Assembly (NCBI RefSeq): GCF_008831285.2 | Contig: NW_022204759.1 | Location: 1-20,827 of the forward strand | Direction of reading: 5' to 3' | DNA length: 20,827 bases | Source of the DNA: Nymphaea colorata | Taxonomy: Eukaryota; Streptophyta; Magnoliopsida; Nymphaeales; Nymphaeaceae | Shown here: positions 10,016 through 19,505 of the stretch, piece after piece | Numbering within the stretch: position 1 is the first letter of the stretch | How the letters are laid out: the number at the start of each line of letters is the position of its first letter | Program-made: the position numbers and the translations under genes | The notes under the pieces: generated by a model | Seen by the model: only the letters and a program-made list of their open reading frames with translations | The model's database searches: none | Told to the model about the DNA's origin: nothing

Positions 10016-12190
10016 GAGAGAGAATTTTTATTTAAATGTTCAAATGCATGCATTTTCCCTTCTCAAAAGCTTATTAGGGACAGATTCATTATTATAGATG
10101 AGATCCACCCTTACATAATGAATAATTGGTTGAGATGATCCACTGATCTTCTTCCATTTAATCTATATTTCTCATAATTTTCTGTAGTTTCTTTTGAGAG
10201 AGGTGGTCAAGTTGGTTAGAAGCCGTGCCTTCAACCCCTTTGATGTAAAAATCCCAGCCATAAACTATCACCGTTCATGTGTTATGTGGCCCTTTACTCA
10301 ATCTTTTTAATTCAAAAAGTGACATTTACGTATATATATATATATCATCTCATATGAAAATGGCTATTATTCTTCAAAGATTAGGTTAAGGGCCACATCC
10401 TTAAGCTAATCTAAAGGAGATTGCTTCCAACATTGAATCTTGAAGGCTCAAAACCACAAGATTTAGCCAATTAAAAATTTGAAATCGGGCTGATTGAGTG
10501 TATATATTTGTATTTTTGGAACCTAGAATTTGATTTTTCAAAGAATCTTGGTACATCAAGTTTGAGATCCTAAAATACTTGTTTCAGCTCAATGGAAGCT
10601 ACTAATTGTCAGTCTATGAATTAGTCCGAATCCCTAGTCTTGCCTAATCAGCATTGAAGAGAGTAGCTTCTAATATGGCTGATATTCTTGATTTCGACTT
10701 CACATTTTTCAATTTTACAATTGGTTTGGTTTCAAATTAATACATCACAAAATTTCAGCCAAAAGCTGTAATTAAAATTCACAAAACCGGCAAAAGAAAT
10801 TTTGTCAAATTTTCTCAACATACTATACTAATTTGCATAGCCTTGAGATTTAAAACCAAATTTGGAGTAAACATTGCTTCTAAGATCTGATTTGCATTTC
10901 AACATGTACTTTAATGGAAAAATAGATGTATATATTCAAAATATGTATATATGTTTCATCAATTTCAAGATTTAATGTTATCAAATTACATTTTACTTTG
11001 AAGACAGATCTCCAAAGTAGACATTTCTTAATTTGCAACCATTAAATCAGTACATGGTCTGTTTTATAATCATTTTAACATGAGGAAGTGGAGGTTTTCC
11101 ACGTTTTTTCCATTCTAAAACTGGGATTTTTCATTCAATTTTCAGATTTCACTTTCAAGTTTAAGAAGTTTATCTCTGTCAAGCTTATGGACTGCGTTGT
11201 AGTAGTTATACTTGATCTAATACCAAGTATAGCCTAGACATTGTACTACATATTCAATTTAATATAAATTTGCTCTTTATTTCATGAATGCATGTATGAT
11301 GGAATAAAAAATTAACACGTTTAGATGCATGGACACATATAGTTTATTTTCTTAATTCATGCATTAGTTCACTTATCTAATTCACACACACACGCACCAT
11401 CTCTAGAAAGTAAGTGAACCAATTCAAGTTACAAAACATGTCTGAGCTATATTGCAACAAAGAATTTGGAATCTCACTTAGTTTTGAAAAAAAATACAAG
11501 AATCCTATCAATCTTGCCAACAAATATATTTGGAACATAAAATTTTTCTATAAAACATTGGAATCCCTATTTTTCCAAAAACAAGCTTTACTTGAAAAAT
11601 TTACAATCTTCTCTAAAAGGGAACTTGGTACAATTTCAATTCAAAGTTCCTATCTTTTGATCAAATTCAAATTTGATGAATTGATCCATTTTTTCAAGCT
11701 AAATCAACTATTTAAGTCAAATTCATTTTTTAATTTACTTTAAACTAAGTTCAAAATTTTGATCCAAGATTGCATATTAACTTCAAGTTCATGAACTAAA
11801 ACTCCAATTTTCAACTATTTACAAATCAAATCCTCAATTTACAAATATAATTTCCAACCAAATTTCTTAAACTCTCAAATTTTTTGATCAAACAATGGTC
11901 CCAACTAGAAACACTTTTGAACAATTTTCAATTTTGCCAAAATTCAAAAGAATTTGCCCAAATTTCTAAAACAAGTTCAATGTCTAAATAACTTGTCAAA
12001 ACCAATTAGATTTTCAAATAACTTGTTTAAAATCCATTTCATTTTATCTAAAACAAGGTCAAAACGTTGGTTGTTCAAAATTTAGTTCAAATGAACTTCA
12101 AAATAAACATATATAATACATCAATCAAATAACTTGTACAACTTTTGAGAAATGTTAGTCTTAGGTCCAATTATCCATGTTAAAGGTGGG
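10016..12190. other. Gene-free AT-rich DNA
   Basis: No supported gene. It contains a (TA)n run (10331-10345), a small inverted repeat at 11208-11230 and, from about 11420, long stretches rich in CAAATTT and AATTTTC wording. The open frame at 11414-11743 is Phe/Lys/Asn-rich with no domain, as expected from composition. The texture of 11420-12190 resembles plant gypsy LTRs, but ends could not be placed. Confidence 0.45.
10331..10345 (+). repeat. (TA)n microsatellite
   Basis: A perfect 15-base TA run in AT-rich intergenic DNA. Confidence 0.85.
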
Positions 12191-12195
12191 GAGAC

Positions 12196-12549
12196 ATGGT
12201 TAGACCTCGTACCAGTAGGCGGATCCCTTTCTCTTGCAATTTTTCTAATATCGAAATCTCAAATTTTTGGCTTCATGCTACTCCCCATTCAGGGAGGGAG
12301 CAAATAGATGGCATGCCCGGTGGGACCCATTATAGTTCATCTAAGGATTTTTTAGGTCATGTACAAGTCATTTTAACATTGCTAGACATCAATTGCATGC
12401 AAATCCTTCATGACCAAACATACCGGCATCATGCATATTGTATTGCAGAGGAGGAAGGCAGAGAACAAGAGAAACTTCTAGTTGGGTGTCACCGGATCAA
12501 GTTACTAAGAAAAAGTGGCACCATACTCTCAAGAGGAACAACTTGATGG
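12196..12549 (+). other. Unassigned segment with a 116-codon open frame, possible retroelement leader
   Basis: The segment is less AT-rich than its surroundings. Its forward frame 12196-12546 starts MVRPRTSRRIPF and contains DGMPGGTHYS; I recognise no domain. The DNA GGCATGCCCGGTGGGACCCA at 12311-12330 reminds me of the stretch after the 5' LTR in some plant Tat-type gypsy elements, which would make the AT-rich DNA to its left an LTR and this its leader. That is a memory-based resemblance, not an alignment. The segment is cut on the right by the hAT-like element at 12558. Confidence 0.3.
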
Positions 12550-13043
12550 TATTTGAGCAATGTTGTAAAAGGCAATAAGGTGAGGCGACACGTTCAGCCT
12601 CTCATGTGGCGAGGGAGGTGAGGCGTTAGTTGAAGCGTAGCCTCATAGACAAGTTTGTGAATTATAAAATATTTATAAAAATAACATCAAAATGGAAAAA
12701 AATGACTACAATACTAAGCATATCAATAAAAACTAATACACAACATACGCAAACTACAATAATTTGCAAATCCAAACAAATGTAATGTCATAACATACAT
12801 AGTGCAAAGAGTGCTTGCATAATTGGCATAGAAGCATGACCTGTCCTAAACAGGTCATAGAACTATCATTGAAAACAAATAACCAAAACTAGGAAAACCA
12901 AAATTCAGATGATAATATCAATTAAGAGAATAAGTAAATAACAAGTATTGGTGGACAATAATATAAGCATATTGAAATGTGTATATGTACAAAATTAAAA
13001 AAGTAACTAATTTGTGTAATTATCAAGTGATATTTAACAAAGT

Positions 13044-13232
13044 TCAAATGATTTTTGTAGGCGATTGGCCAATTGTATCTTCATCATTTTCATATTCTGT
13101 AATGGATGACAATTCATCATCATTTGAACTATCCATATATTGAATAAGTTCATCTTCTTCTTCAGTTGCTTCATCATCAAAACTCTCATGTTGTAAATCT
13201 TCTATTATTGTTTTACCTTCACATAAAAACAA
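13044..13232 (-). pseudogene. Acidic 62-codon frame inside the hAT-like element
   Basis: The minus-strand frame is strongly acidic from about residue 10 to 52 (EDLQHESFDDEATEEEDELI, then DSSNDDELSSITEYENDEDT) and has no Cys-rich or catalytic motif. Some plant hAT transposases end in an acidic tail after the dimerisation domain, so this may be a remnant of that tail or its last exon. Its position wholly inside the terminal inverted repeats supports this, but an acidic run alone is weak evidence and chance is possible. Confidence 0.3.
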
Positions 13233-13377
13233 TAATACATAACAAAATATAATAGTAAGTAAAGAAAAAAAACAATGTTCTTATCTTTATTTCAAAAATT
13301 ACAAACATATAGCATTACTTTTTTCAACAGTTTCCCTGAGGCGTATGTCTCAAGCATGGAGCATACCATGGATGGAG

Positions 13378-13407
13378 GCATACACCTATATTAAAATAGG
13401 TGCATGC
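13378..13407. repeat. Hairpin near the right end of the hAT-like element
   Basis: GCATACACCTAT (13378-13389) and ATAGGTGCATGC (13396-13407) pair at 11 of 12 positions around a 6-base loop. It is a subterminal inverted repeat of the element rather than a terminator. Confidence 0.75.
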
Positions 13408-13499
13408 TTTAGGGATGCGTGCACCTCAAGGAATTTTTTCTAAAAAACACTTTGAGTCACATTTTTTTTTGTGTGAGGCATACGCTTCTTACAACATTG

Positions 13500-14271
13500 A
13501 TTTGGGGGGAACATGGAAAAGCATTTCAAAGTAGAGAGACAGATGCTTTCTTTTGCAACTTTCCCTTCTATTTTCCTGTTGAGTAATTTTTGAAGTTCTT
13601 CTTTCTTCTTGATGCAACGTAGATGATTATCTCCACAGTTCTCAACTGCTTCAAACTGTTTACCACCATAGTTCACCTAGTATGACAAGGCAACTTGAAT
13701 GAACTAAAAGTCTACCTGCAGTGCTCGCCATGTATGCTGTAGAAAAAATATCATCCTATTAGGAAGAAAGCATCACACATTTTCATGATACAATAGAACC
13801 AGGATTAGGAAGAAAGCATCACTCATGTTGCAAGAAAACCATTATGGTCAGATGAACTCAGGTTTGATTACTCGCTTGAAGCAAGGTATGAGCATCCGAA
13901 ATATATGTGAAGCATACTAATTGCGTGATTGAATTTTTATACTCATGTACAGGCCTGAATGTGACAAACAACATTTGGGAAGCACTTTGATAAAATTTAA
14001 ATCCATTTAATTGATTAAAACATCAATAAAATATGTTACGAAACATTGCCAAAAGAAGGCTCATTAAGTTCATGTTCTTTTGTTGCTATGATTTTCGATT
14101 GTTGGTTTTTTGGCTTTTGCCTTGATATTATTGGGTAATTCATTAAGCTATGTTAATGCTTGAGAGATGACACCACTGACTATTAAAATTCTACAGTATC
14201 TAACAAGATATTATATGTCAAGCCAAAATTGCTAATAGTACTTTAGACAGACCCATAGTTACAACACACAC
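13500..14271. other. Intergenic DNA between two hAT-like elements
   Basis: A minus-strand frame from 13676 runs through the hAT boundary to 13440, with a Lys/Glu-rich middle (KKKEELQKLLNRKIEGKVAK). I recognise no family, and its end lies in transposon sequence, so it is at most a broken fragment. The rest is AT-rich with a short direct repeat at 13758-13826 and no gene. Confidence 0.35.
13758..13826 (+). repeat. Direct repeat, 23 bp, 46 bp apart
   Basis: ATTAGGAAGAAAGCATCACACAT (13758-13780) recurs at 13804-13826 with one substitution. It is a small tandem duplication with no other recognised feature. Confidence 0.85.
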
Positions 14272-14470
14272 CAGGGATGGAGGCAGGGGCACCGGCAGGG
14301 GCCTTGGCCCCCCACCCTCAAATTTAAAAAATTGAAACATTGACATGTAAATTCCATAATCTTAGTTTAACATATATAAAAAAATAAAAAAAATCTTTAT
14401 TCCGGTCTTTGTTAAAATTTGAAACTATAGTTTGGTCCTTGCAATGAAAAATTTCTGGCTCCACCTCTTG
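14272..14470. mobile_element. hAT-like MITE, 199 bp, with 8-bp flanking duplication
   Basis: The left end CAGGGATGGAGGCAG (14272-14286) is matched by the inverted right end CTGGCTCCACCTCTTG (14455-14470), which reads CAAGAGGTGGAGCCAG on the other strand. The flanks are ACACACAC (14264-14271) and ACACACAC (14471-14478), an exact 8-base match as hAT insertion would make. Because they are dinucleotide repeats, this match is less decisive than usual. Inside, a G/C-rich left end (GGGGCCTTGGCCCCCCACCC) adjoins an AT-rich core. This end wording is common in small plant hAT-like repeats. It is too short to encode anything. Confidence 0.72.
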
Positions 14471-14478
14471 ACACACAC

Positions 14479-15120
14479 ATTCTATCATATACAGTACACT
14501 GATATGCTTGTGCAAGTAATGTTAATCTTGTTTTTCTTGTAAATTAAATATTTGGGAAATGATTGTCAAATAATATACTTTTTGGCTCCTTCAGTCTTAC
14601 GTAGAAATTAATCTCTTTTTGTGAAGTTTAACTGATAACTTGTATCTGTGTGCTTTGGTTTGTTTCCTTTCGTGTGCTTTTGAAGGGTTGAGTCAATTCT
14701 TGGCAAACATCACTGTGAATATCAGCATTAATTGCAACTCTGCTGATCTTTCTCCAGCAAGCTGTTCATGTTCATATAACACAATCAAATGACAGAGAGC
14801 ATTTCTTTGCCTTCGGTTTTGAGAAATTTGGTGGTGATTCTGCCATCGACTGCTGAATGTTTGTGTCTTGGTCCTGATCATGCAGCAACAGGATGCATTA
14901 TTTGCCTCAACTTAACCCGAAGTCCTTTCATGAGTTCAAAAGTTCCAGCATAACTGGGAAACCATTTCTAAACGAGGTACTATGCATAACCAACAACTTG
15001 GTTGAACTGTTAAATTTTCACAGAATAGATGCTTGATCCATGCAAATGCTAAAGAAATTCTGTTTTTATCTTAGTTTTTGAATTTTGGAGATACGTACGG
15101 TACTCATGGCTATAAGCAGC
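14479..15120. other. Intergenic DNA, no supported gene
   Basis: Short frames occur on both strands (for example 14693-14881 on the minus strand, Gln/Arg-rich) but none shows a domain. I looked for receptor-kinase sequence on the minus strand, as expected if the inverted gene copy at 15202 once continued leftwards, and recognised none. Confidence 0.45.
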
Positions 15121-15123
15121 TTG

Positions 15124-15126
<3 letters not shown>

Positions 15127-15164
<38 letters not shown>
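15127..15164 (+). repeat. (TA)n microsatellite at the edge of the inverted duplication
   Basis: A run of about 30 alternating bases, continued by TTATATATA. It lies 27-64 bases left of the point where similarity to the receptor-kinase 5' region begins (15191), so the breakpoint of the inverted copy lies beside this unstable tract. Confidence 0.9.
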
Positions 15165-15190
15165 AAGATCAAGATAAAGATAAATTAACT

Positions 15191-15915
15191 GGTGATAGCC
15201 ATGCCTGTCCAGTACATGCACGAACACGAGTTGAAGGTTTAATGCTTTGGAAAGGCTTGCTTCACATTTCATGCATGAGTCTTTTTCTTGCCTCAGGCCA
15301 CCTAACATGTCCTTGAATTTGACAAATATTTTATGAAATTTGACCGATAATTAAGGCCATCGCACATAGTTGATATATTTTACAACTCACCTACCTCCAA
15401 ACATTTCATTGGACCCTGGTCAGATATTGGCTGCTAGAGGTTCAACTGTGCTCAGGCTTTTTCTTCGTAAGTCTGTGTCAATGCTGCAAACTCTAGGGTC
15501 CTAGTCTGTGCAGAAACAATACAAAAGAAAAAGACTTGAGCTTCTTTTTCAAAGAAATCAAACGTGGTTGGTCCCGTAATGGATCTGAAATTCCATTACA
15601 CGTGAAGAAAAATCAAGCAAGATGCTCTTTCTTTCCAAACGTGAGGACAATATTTGTCTAATTTTTTCAATGAAATCAAACGTGGGTGGGTCCAGTAATG
15701 TATGGCTGATTACATGCATGAGTATTTTTCCTGGTCTTGCCGGTATCTTATTTCCCTTTACCCCTTTTCAACTCTATTCAATTTCAAACCAAAGTTGTCA
15801 ACTGTCAACTTTCTTTTTTTAATGTATCCATAAATAGGTTTCTACCATAATCACGAATATTCTTTTTTGCTTTTTAAACAGGGTGGTTCATCTAACGTAT
15901 AATACGGTGAGCATG
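15191..15915 (-). repeat. Left arm of a large inverted repeat: second copy of the receptor-kinase 5' flank and start codon
   Basis: Read on the minus strand, TGGACAGGCATGGCTATCACC (15211-15191) matches 20 of 21 bases of 17230-17250, which spans the ATG of the receptor-kinase pseudogene. Further blocks match in order: 15264-15290 against part of 17045-17105, then 15709-15825 against 16985-17078 (for example CAACTCTATTCAAT), then about 15855-15915 against 16913-16965, more weakly. An extra segment of about 410 bases (15297-15708) in this arm has no counterpart. The minus-strand reading is ATG GCT ATC ACC AGT TAA, so the gene copy ends after five codons. Read as the 5' flank of a second, lost gene in head-to-head orientation. 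Confidence 0.8.
15544..15702 (+). repeat. 40-bp direct repeat with 118-bp period in the left arm
   Basis: CTTTTTCAAAGAAATCAAACGTGGTTGGTCCCGTAATGGA (15544-15583) recurs as TTTTTTCAATGAAATCAAACGTGGGTGGGTCCAGTAATGT (about 15662-15701). It lies in the segment that is extra relative to the right arm. The first copy also starts a perfect 8-base stem, GTAATGGA (15576-15583) with TCCATTAC (15592-15599). Confidence 0.8.
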
Positions 15916-16912
15916 AAAATGAAAGCAAAAATGCAAAAAAAAATATGGTAACTTTCTAAAAAATTGAAAAAATATGAAAAAGACAGGAAAACCACGTTTT
16001 TTTTGTATATCTTTTTACTGTTTTATTCAGCGGGCTTATTTTCGTGCTTTATCACTATTTTTTCAAAAAAAAGATGTGTTTTTTATGATTATATTTACTA
16101 CCAATTTTTGTTGTCATCTCTCACAACGTATATGTAAGTGGGGGTTTTCGTCAGTCTTGAAAATGTTTGCAACTACTACGATGCTTGATTAGTGCAATAT
16201 GGGGAACCATGATAGCACGAATGGCATAGTTGCTTCAAATCTTCGCTAGCACGACTGGATGGGATTAGCTAGAAATATTATTGGCTTGAATTGGCCGGTT
16301 GCTTCAAGTCTTTGCTACGTCATTTTGATGAAGTCCACCTGTTAAAAAAAATGTTTTAATTAGTTTTTTATACTGTTTAATTATTTTTCAAAAAGAATAT
16401 AATTTTTCATATTTTTCATATTTTATGCCACCTTTGGAAATTCAGCTTTTGAAACGAGTGGATAAAGTTACTAAGCAACTTCCATCCGCTGGTCGATCTG
16501 CTGATTTAACGATTTGGTTGTTAATCAACACAAAATATGAAAATTATACTCTTTTGAGAAATAAATAATCTATAGAAGATAATAAAAAAGAATAACTTTT
16601 TTTGAAAACAAATGGATTAGATAAAATTGATTTAGCATAGATTTGAATGAACCAGCCAATTCCAGCAATTTTTTGGAAAAAAAATGCCACACCAAAGATA
16701 CACTTTTTTCCTTTTTTTTTGTTTTTTCCCTTTTTTCATTTGAGACATTTTTTCATACATTTTTATTGCTAAACTGCTCGTTTCCAACTCCTAATTTTTA
16801 TTTGTTTCTCATCTACTTATTTTTTAAAATTGCCAACCCTTCATCTTATTTTCCTTAAGTTTTAAATTTTACTTAATTTTTTTAAAATTTACCACATTTT
16901 TCCTGTTTTCTC
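15916..16912. other. Spacer between the inverted arms, AT-rich, no gene
   Basis: The sequence is dominated by A and T runs. Phe-rich open frames (15974-16192 and 16643-16858) are composition artefacts. A degenerate duplication is present: TTGCTTCAAATCTTCGCTA (16230-16248) recurs as TTGCTTCAAGTCTTTGCTA (16299-16317). Confidence 0.5.
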
Positions 16913-17250
16913 CATGCTAACGATATTATAAGATAGAAAAATCTTGCCATTTAAAAGGCGGACAGCATATCTAGGGAAAAAGAAGTTCAATTGACAACTT
17001 TGATTTGGAATTGAATAGAGTTGAAAGTGGTAAAGGGAAACAAGAAAGAGTCTCATTTATGTAATCAGCAGCCGTGCCCCTAGATTTGGAAATATGAAGC
17101 AATGCATTCCAACCAGTAAACCCGAGCCTTCTAGCACTTGAAAAAATAAAAGAACAATTTTCTAGAAGAGAATCTATACATAAATTAATGACCTTGAATT
17201 ACTGCACATGCATGTACTGCGTAACAAGTTGGACAGGCATGGCTACCACC
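16913..17250 (+). repeat. Right arm of the inverted repeat: 5' flank and start codon of the receptor-kinase pseudogene
   Basis: This is the counterpart of 15191-15915 and ends just inside the coding region. Relative to the left arm it holds an extra block of roughly 90 bases (about 17115-17205) and an 11-base insertion before GGACAGGCATGG. TCTATACATAAATTA near 17171-17185, 55-70 bases before the ATG, is a possible TATA element but lies in the block absent from the left arm. Read as the promoter and leader of the pseudogene; no transcript start can be fixed. Confidence 0.75.
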
Positions 17251-17480
17251 GGTTGGTCACCTCAATGCTCATCTTTCTGTTGTGTTTTCCTCCTTCACCT
17301 TGGTTGTGGTTCTTGGCCAAAGGGAGGTGCCCTCAGCCCTTGTTTGTCTGAGCAATGTGACTGATCAATTCACATTGCTGTCTTTCAAATCCCTTGTCAC
17401 TAAGACCTTATAAGGTGTTATCAAATTGGAATTCGAACATCACTTTCTGCGATTGGAATGGAGTTTCATGCAGTCGTGGT
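17239..17480 (+). other. Signal peptide and LRR N-terminal cap of the pseudogene
   Basis: The start at 17239 is chosen because it precedes a hydrophobic, Leu/Cys/Phe-rich run and because it is conserved, with its next codons, in the inverted copy. The frame closes at TGA 17361. The cap then continues in other frames: LSNVTDQFTLLSFKSLVTK from 17348 and PYKVLSNWNSNITFCDWNG from 17406, with the paired Cys of a plant LRRNT_2 cap (CDWNGVSC). At least two indels separate the three pieces. Confidence 0.88.
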
Positions 17481-17704
17481 TCACAAAGGGTAGTTGCTCG
17501 GAACCTTTCTAAAAGGCCTCGAATGTACTATCTCCCCATACATTAGCAATCTCTCATTCTTACAGGATCTTGATCTCTCAAAAGATACTTCCACGGTCAT
17601 CTTCCCATTGATTTTAGCCGCCTCCCTTGGTTGGAAAACTTTCCATATGGAGAAACCATTTTAAAGGGTTAATTCCACAACACTGAGCCATTTTCATCAT
17701 CACC

Positions 17705-18392
17705 AAGTGCTTTTTGCAGCGAAAACGAATTCTATGGAAGCATTCCGGAGTTCTTAGGCAGTCTTCCAAAACTCAAGTTCCTAAATCTTTATGATAAACA
17801 AGCTCACGGGCACCAATCCAGTCACTTTTGCAACTCTCCAAGCTGGATGGGAACATTCCTTCTGAGTTGGGAAGCATTACCCACTTGCAAGTCTTTAGTG
17901 TGGAGAAGAAGAAACTCACTGGTACACTGCCTGAGAGCTTGTTTAACCTATCCGCTCTTCAGAAATTGAGTTTCATGACCAATCAACTAACAGGACATCT
18001 CTCTAAAGATGTTGGCCGCTTCCTGCCCAATCTCCAGGTGCTTTTTGCAGCAGAAAACGAACTCTATGGAAGCATTCCAGAGTTCTTAGGCTGTCTGCAG
18101 GAACTCAAGGTCCTAAATCTTTATGATACAAGCTCACGGGCACCATTCCAGTCACTTTTTCCAACCTCTCAAAGCTGGAGCACCTTAATATTGGTCAAAA
18201 TCATATTTGTGGGAACATTTCTTCCGAGTTGGGAAACATAACCGCTTGCAATTCTTTAGTGTGGAAAAGAATAATCTCACTGGTACATGCCAGACAGCTT
18301 GTTTAACCTATCCGCTCTTCAGACTTTGGTTTCATGACAATCAACTAACAGGGCATCTCCCTAAAGATGTTGGCCGCTTCCTGCCCAATCTC
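17705..18392 (+). repeat. Intragenic tandem duplication of an LRR block
   Basis: The stretch starting GTGCTTTTTGCAGC(A)GAAAACGAA occurs at 17707 and again at 18038. Copy 1 runs about 17705-18035 (331 bases) and copy 2 about 18036-18392 (357 bases). The difference is mostly one gap in copy 1, where CTCCAAGCTGG joins ATGGGAACATT and some 25-30 bases of copy 2 (AGCACCTTAATATTGGTC...) are missing. Both copies run through SIPEFLG, the SVEKxxLTGT and NQLTGHL(S/P)KDVGRFLPNL motifs. The unit is about 119 codons, close to five 24-residue LRRs, so it would have kept the solenoid in register before decay. Confidence 0.9.
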
Positions 18393-18695
18393 AAATTGCT
18401 CGCAATGAGTGACAACAACATTGATGGCCCTTTCCCACCTTCTTTTCCAATGCTACTAGTCTCCAAACTATAAGTGGAGGACACAATAATTCAGTGGTCC
18501 GATACCATTAGAATTAGGTAGTTTGACACAACTCAGGCACCTGTACTCCACGACAATATGCTGACCAATGCCCCTGGCACCATGTGCTCTCCATTTGACA
18601 TCCTTCACCAACTGTCGACTTCTAGAGGACGTTGATCTACTACGCAACCTTTTGAACGGCATCCTTCTGGCCTCTGTTGGAAACCTGACACCACC

Positions 18696-18893
18696 TTGTG
18701 GAGACTTCGCCTTTCCTCTAATCTGATTGAAGGTACTATCCCATTGGCCTTAGCCAACTTGACCAAGTTAATTTCCTTATATTTGAGTTCCAACAAAATA
18801 AAAGGGCTCATTCCACCAAATGTAGGACAATTGCACAGATTACAGGTGCTTTCTCTTGGTAACAACGCAATAGAAGGCCGAATCCCACTATAA
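18696..18893 (+). other. Best-preserved LRR stretch
   Basis: An open frame of 65 codons holds nearly three consecutive repeats: LWRLRLSSNLIEGTIPLALA, NLTKLISLYLSSNKIKGLIP and QLHRLQVLSLGNNAIEGRIP, each about 24 residues with the xxIPxx plant-specific pattern. It ends at a TAA within the next repeat (18891-18893). Minus-strand frames over this interval are shadows. Confidence 0.9.
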
Positions 18894-19505
18894 ATCTACC
18901 AGTTGGTCCGCATGTTTTTTTTTATATTGGACACAACATGCTAATTGGGTCATTTCAAAGTCTATAACAATCTCACTAGTTTGCAAGTGCAGGATCTAAG
19001 CTCAACAATTTGTCATCAACATTACTGCCTGGTCTTGTGAGTGAAGGATTTGTTGGTGCTATACTTGCAAGGCAACTCTTTCAAAGGTCACCTACCTATG
19101 GGTCTTGGAATTTTGCCATGATGTTCAACATGGATATCTCTGTAAATAAGCTGAGTGGAGAGCTGCCTTCATTATTATCAAAGCCCCAATGCTAGAGTAT
19201 TTGAATCTCTCTCAGACACATTTGACGTAGCATTCCTCAACAACTTGATCATATGGTAGCATTAAAGCTATTGCCCTTTCCATAAGAAAATTTCCAGTGA
19301 GATACCAAAATCATTGGAGAACTTCAATACATCCATGTCTTAGTCTTGTCCTTCAATCGATCAGAAGGAGAGATTACAAATGGTGGAAAGTTTGCAACCT
19401 TTCTGCTGAGTCATTCCTAGGGAACTATGCACTATGTAGAGCTCCCAAATTCCGTGTCCCATTGTGCTTAGACAAAATAGAGAGGCAAAGTAGAGCAATG
19501 CGGCT

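Larger units (their letters stand above)
12558..13499. mobile_element. hAT-like DNA transposon remnant, about 942 bp
   Basis: The left end CAATGTTGTAAAAGGC (12558-12573) is matched in inverted orientation by the right end GCTTCTTACAACATTG (13484-13499), 14 of 16 positions. Both ends fit the hAT terminal pattern YARNG. Subterminal GAGGC/GCCTC words are clustered at both ends (12581-12650 and 13335-13483), which is common in plant hAT elements. The flanks are ATTTGAG (12551-12557) and ATTTGGG (13500-13506), a 7-base near-match that could be an aged target duplication; plant hATs normally make 8. The interior is AT-rich and carries one short acidic frame on the minus strand. No intact transposase is present, so the copy is non-autonomous. 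Confidence 0.65.

Noticed and set aside
10199-10262. GGTGGTCAAGTTGGTTAGAAGCCGTG..., reminiscent of a tRNA-derived SINE head (A box)
   Set aside because: No B box (GGTTCGAATCC type) follows at the right distance, no cloverleaf can be drawn, and no SINE tail or flanking duplication was seen.
11208-11230. ATACTTG...CAAGTAT inverted repeat whose minus strand reads TGGTATTAGATCA, like a plant initiator-tRNA primer site
   Set aside because: It has two mismatches to the usual TGGTATCAGAGC and no LTR end (CA) just before it, so it is not a supported primer binding site.
15622-16858. Phe/Leu-rich frames that could pass for small membrane proteins
   Set aside because: They sit in T-rich DNA of the inverted-repeat arms and spacer; hydrophobicity follows from T richness, and no signal or topology pattern is convincing.
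18468-18865. Minus-strand frames of 64 and 86 codons
   Set aside because: They are shadows of the LRR coding strand of the receptor-kinase pseudogene.
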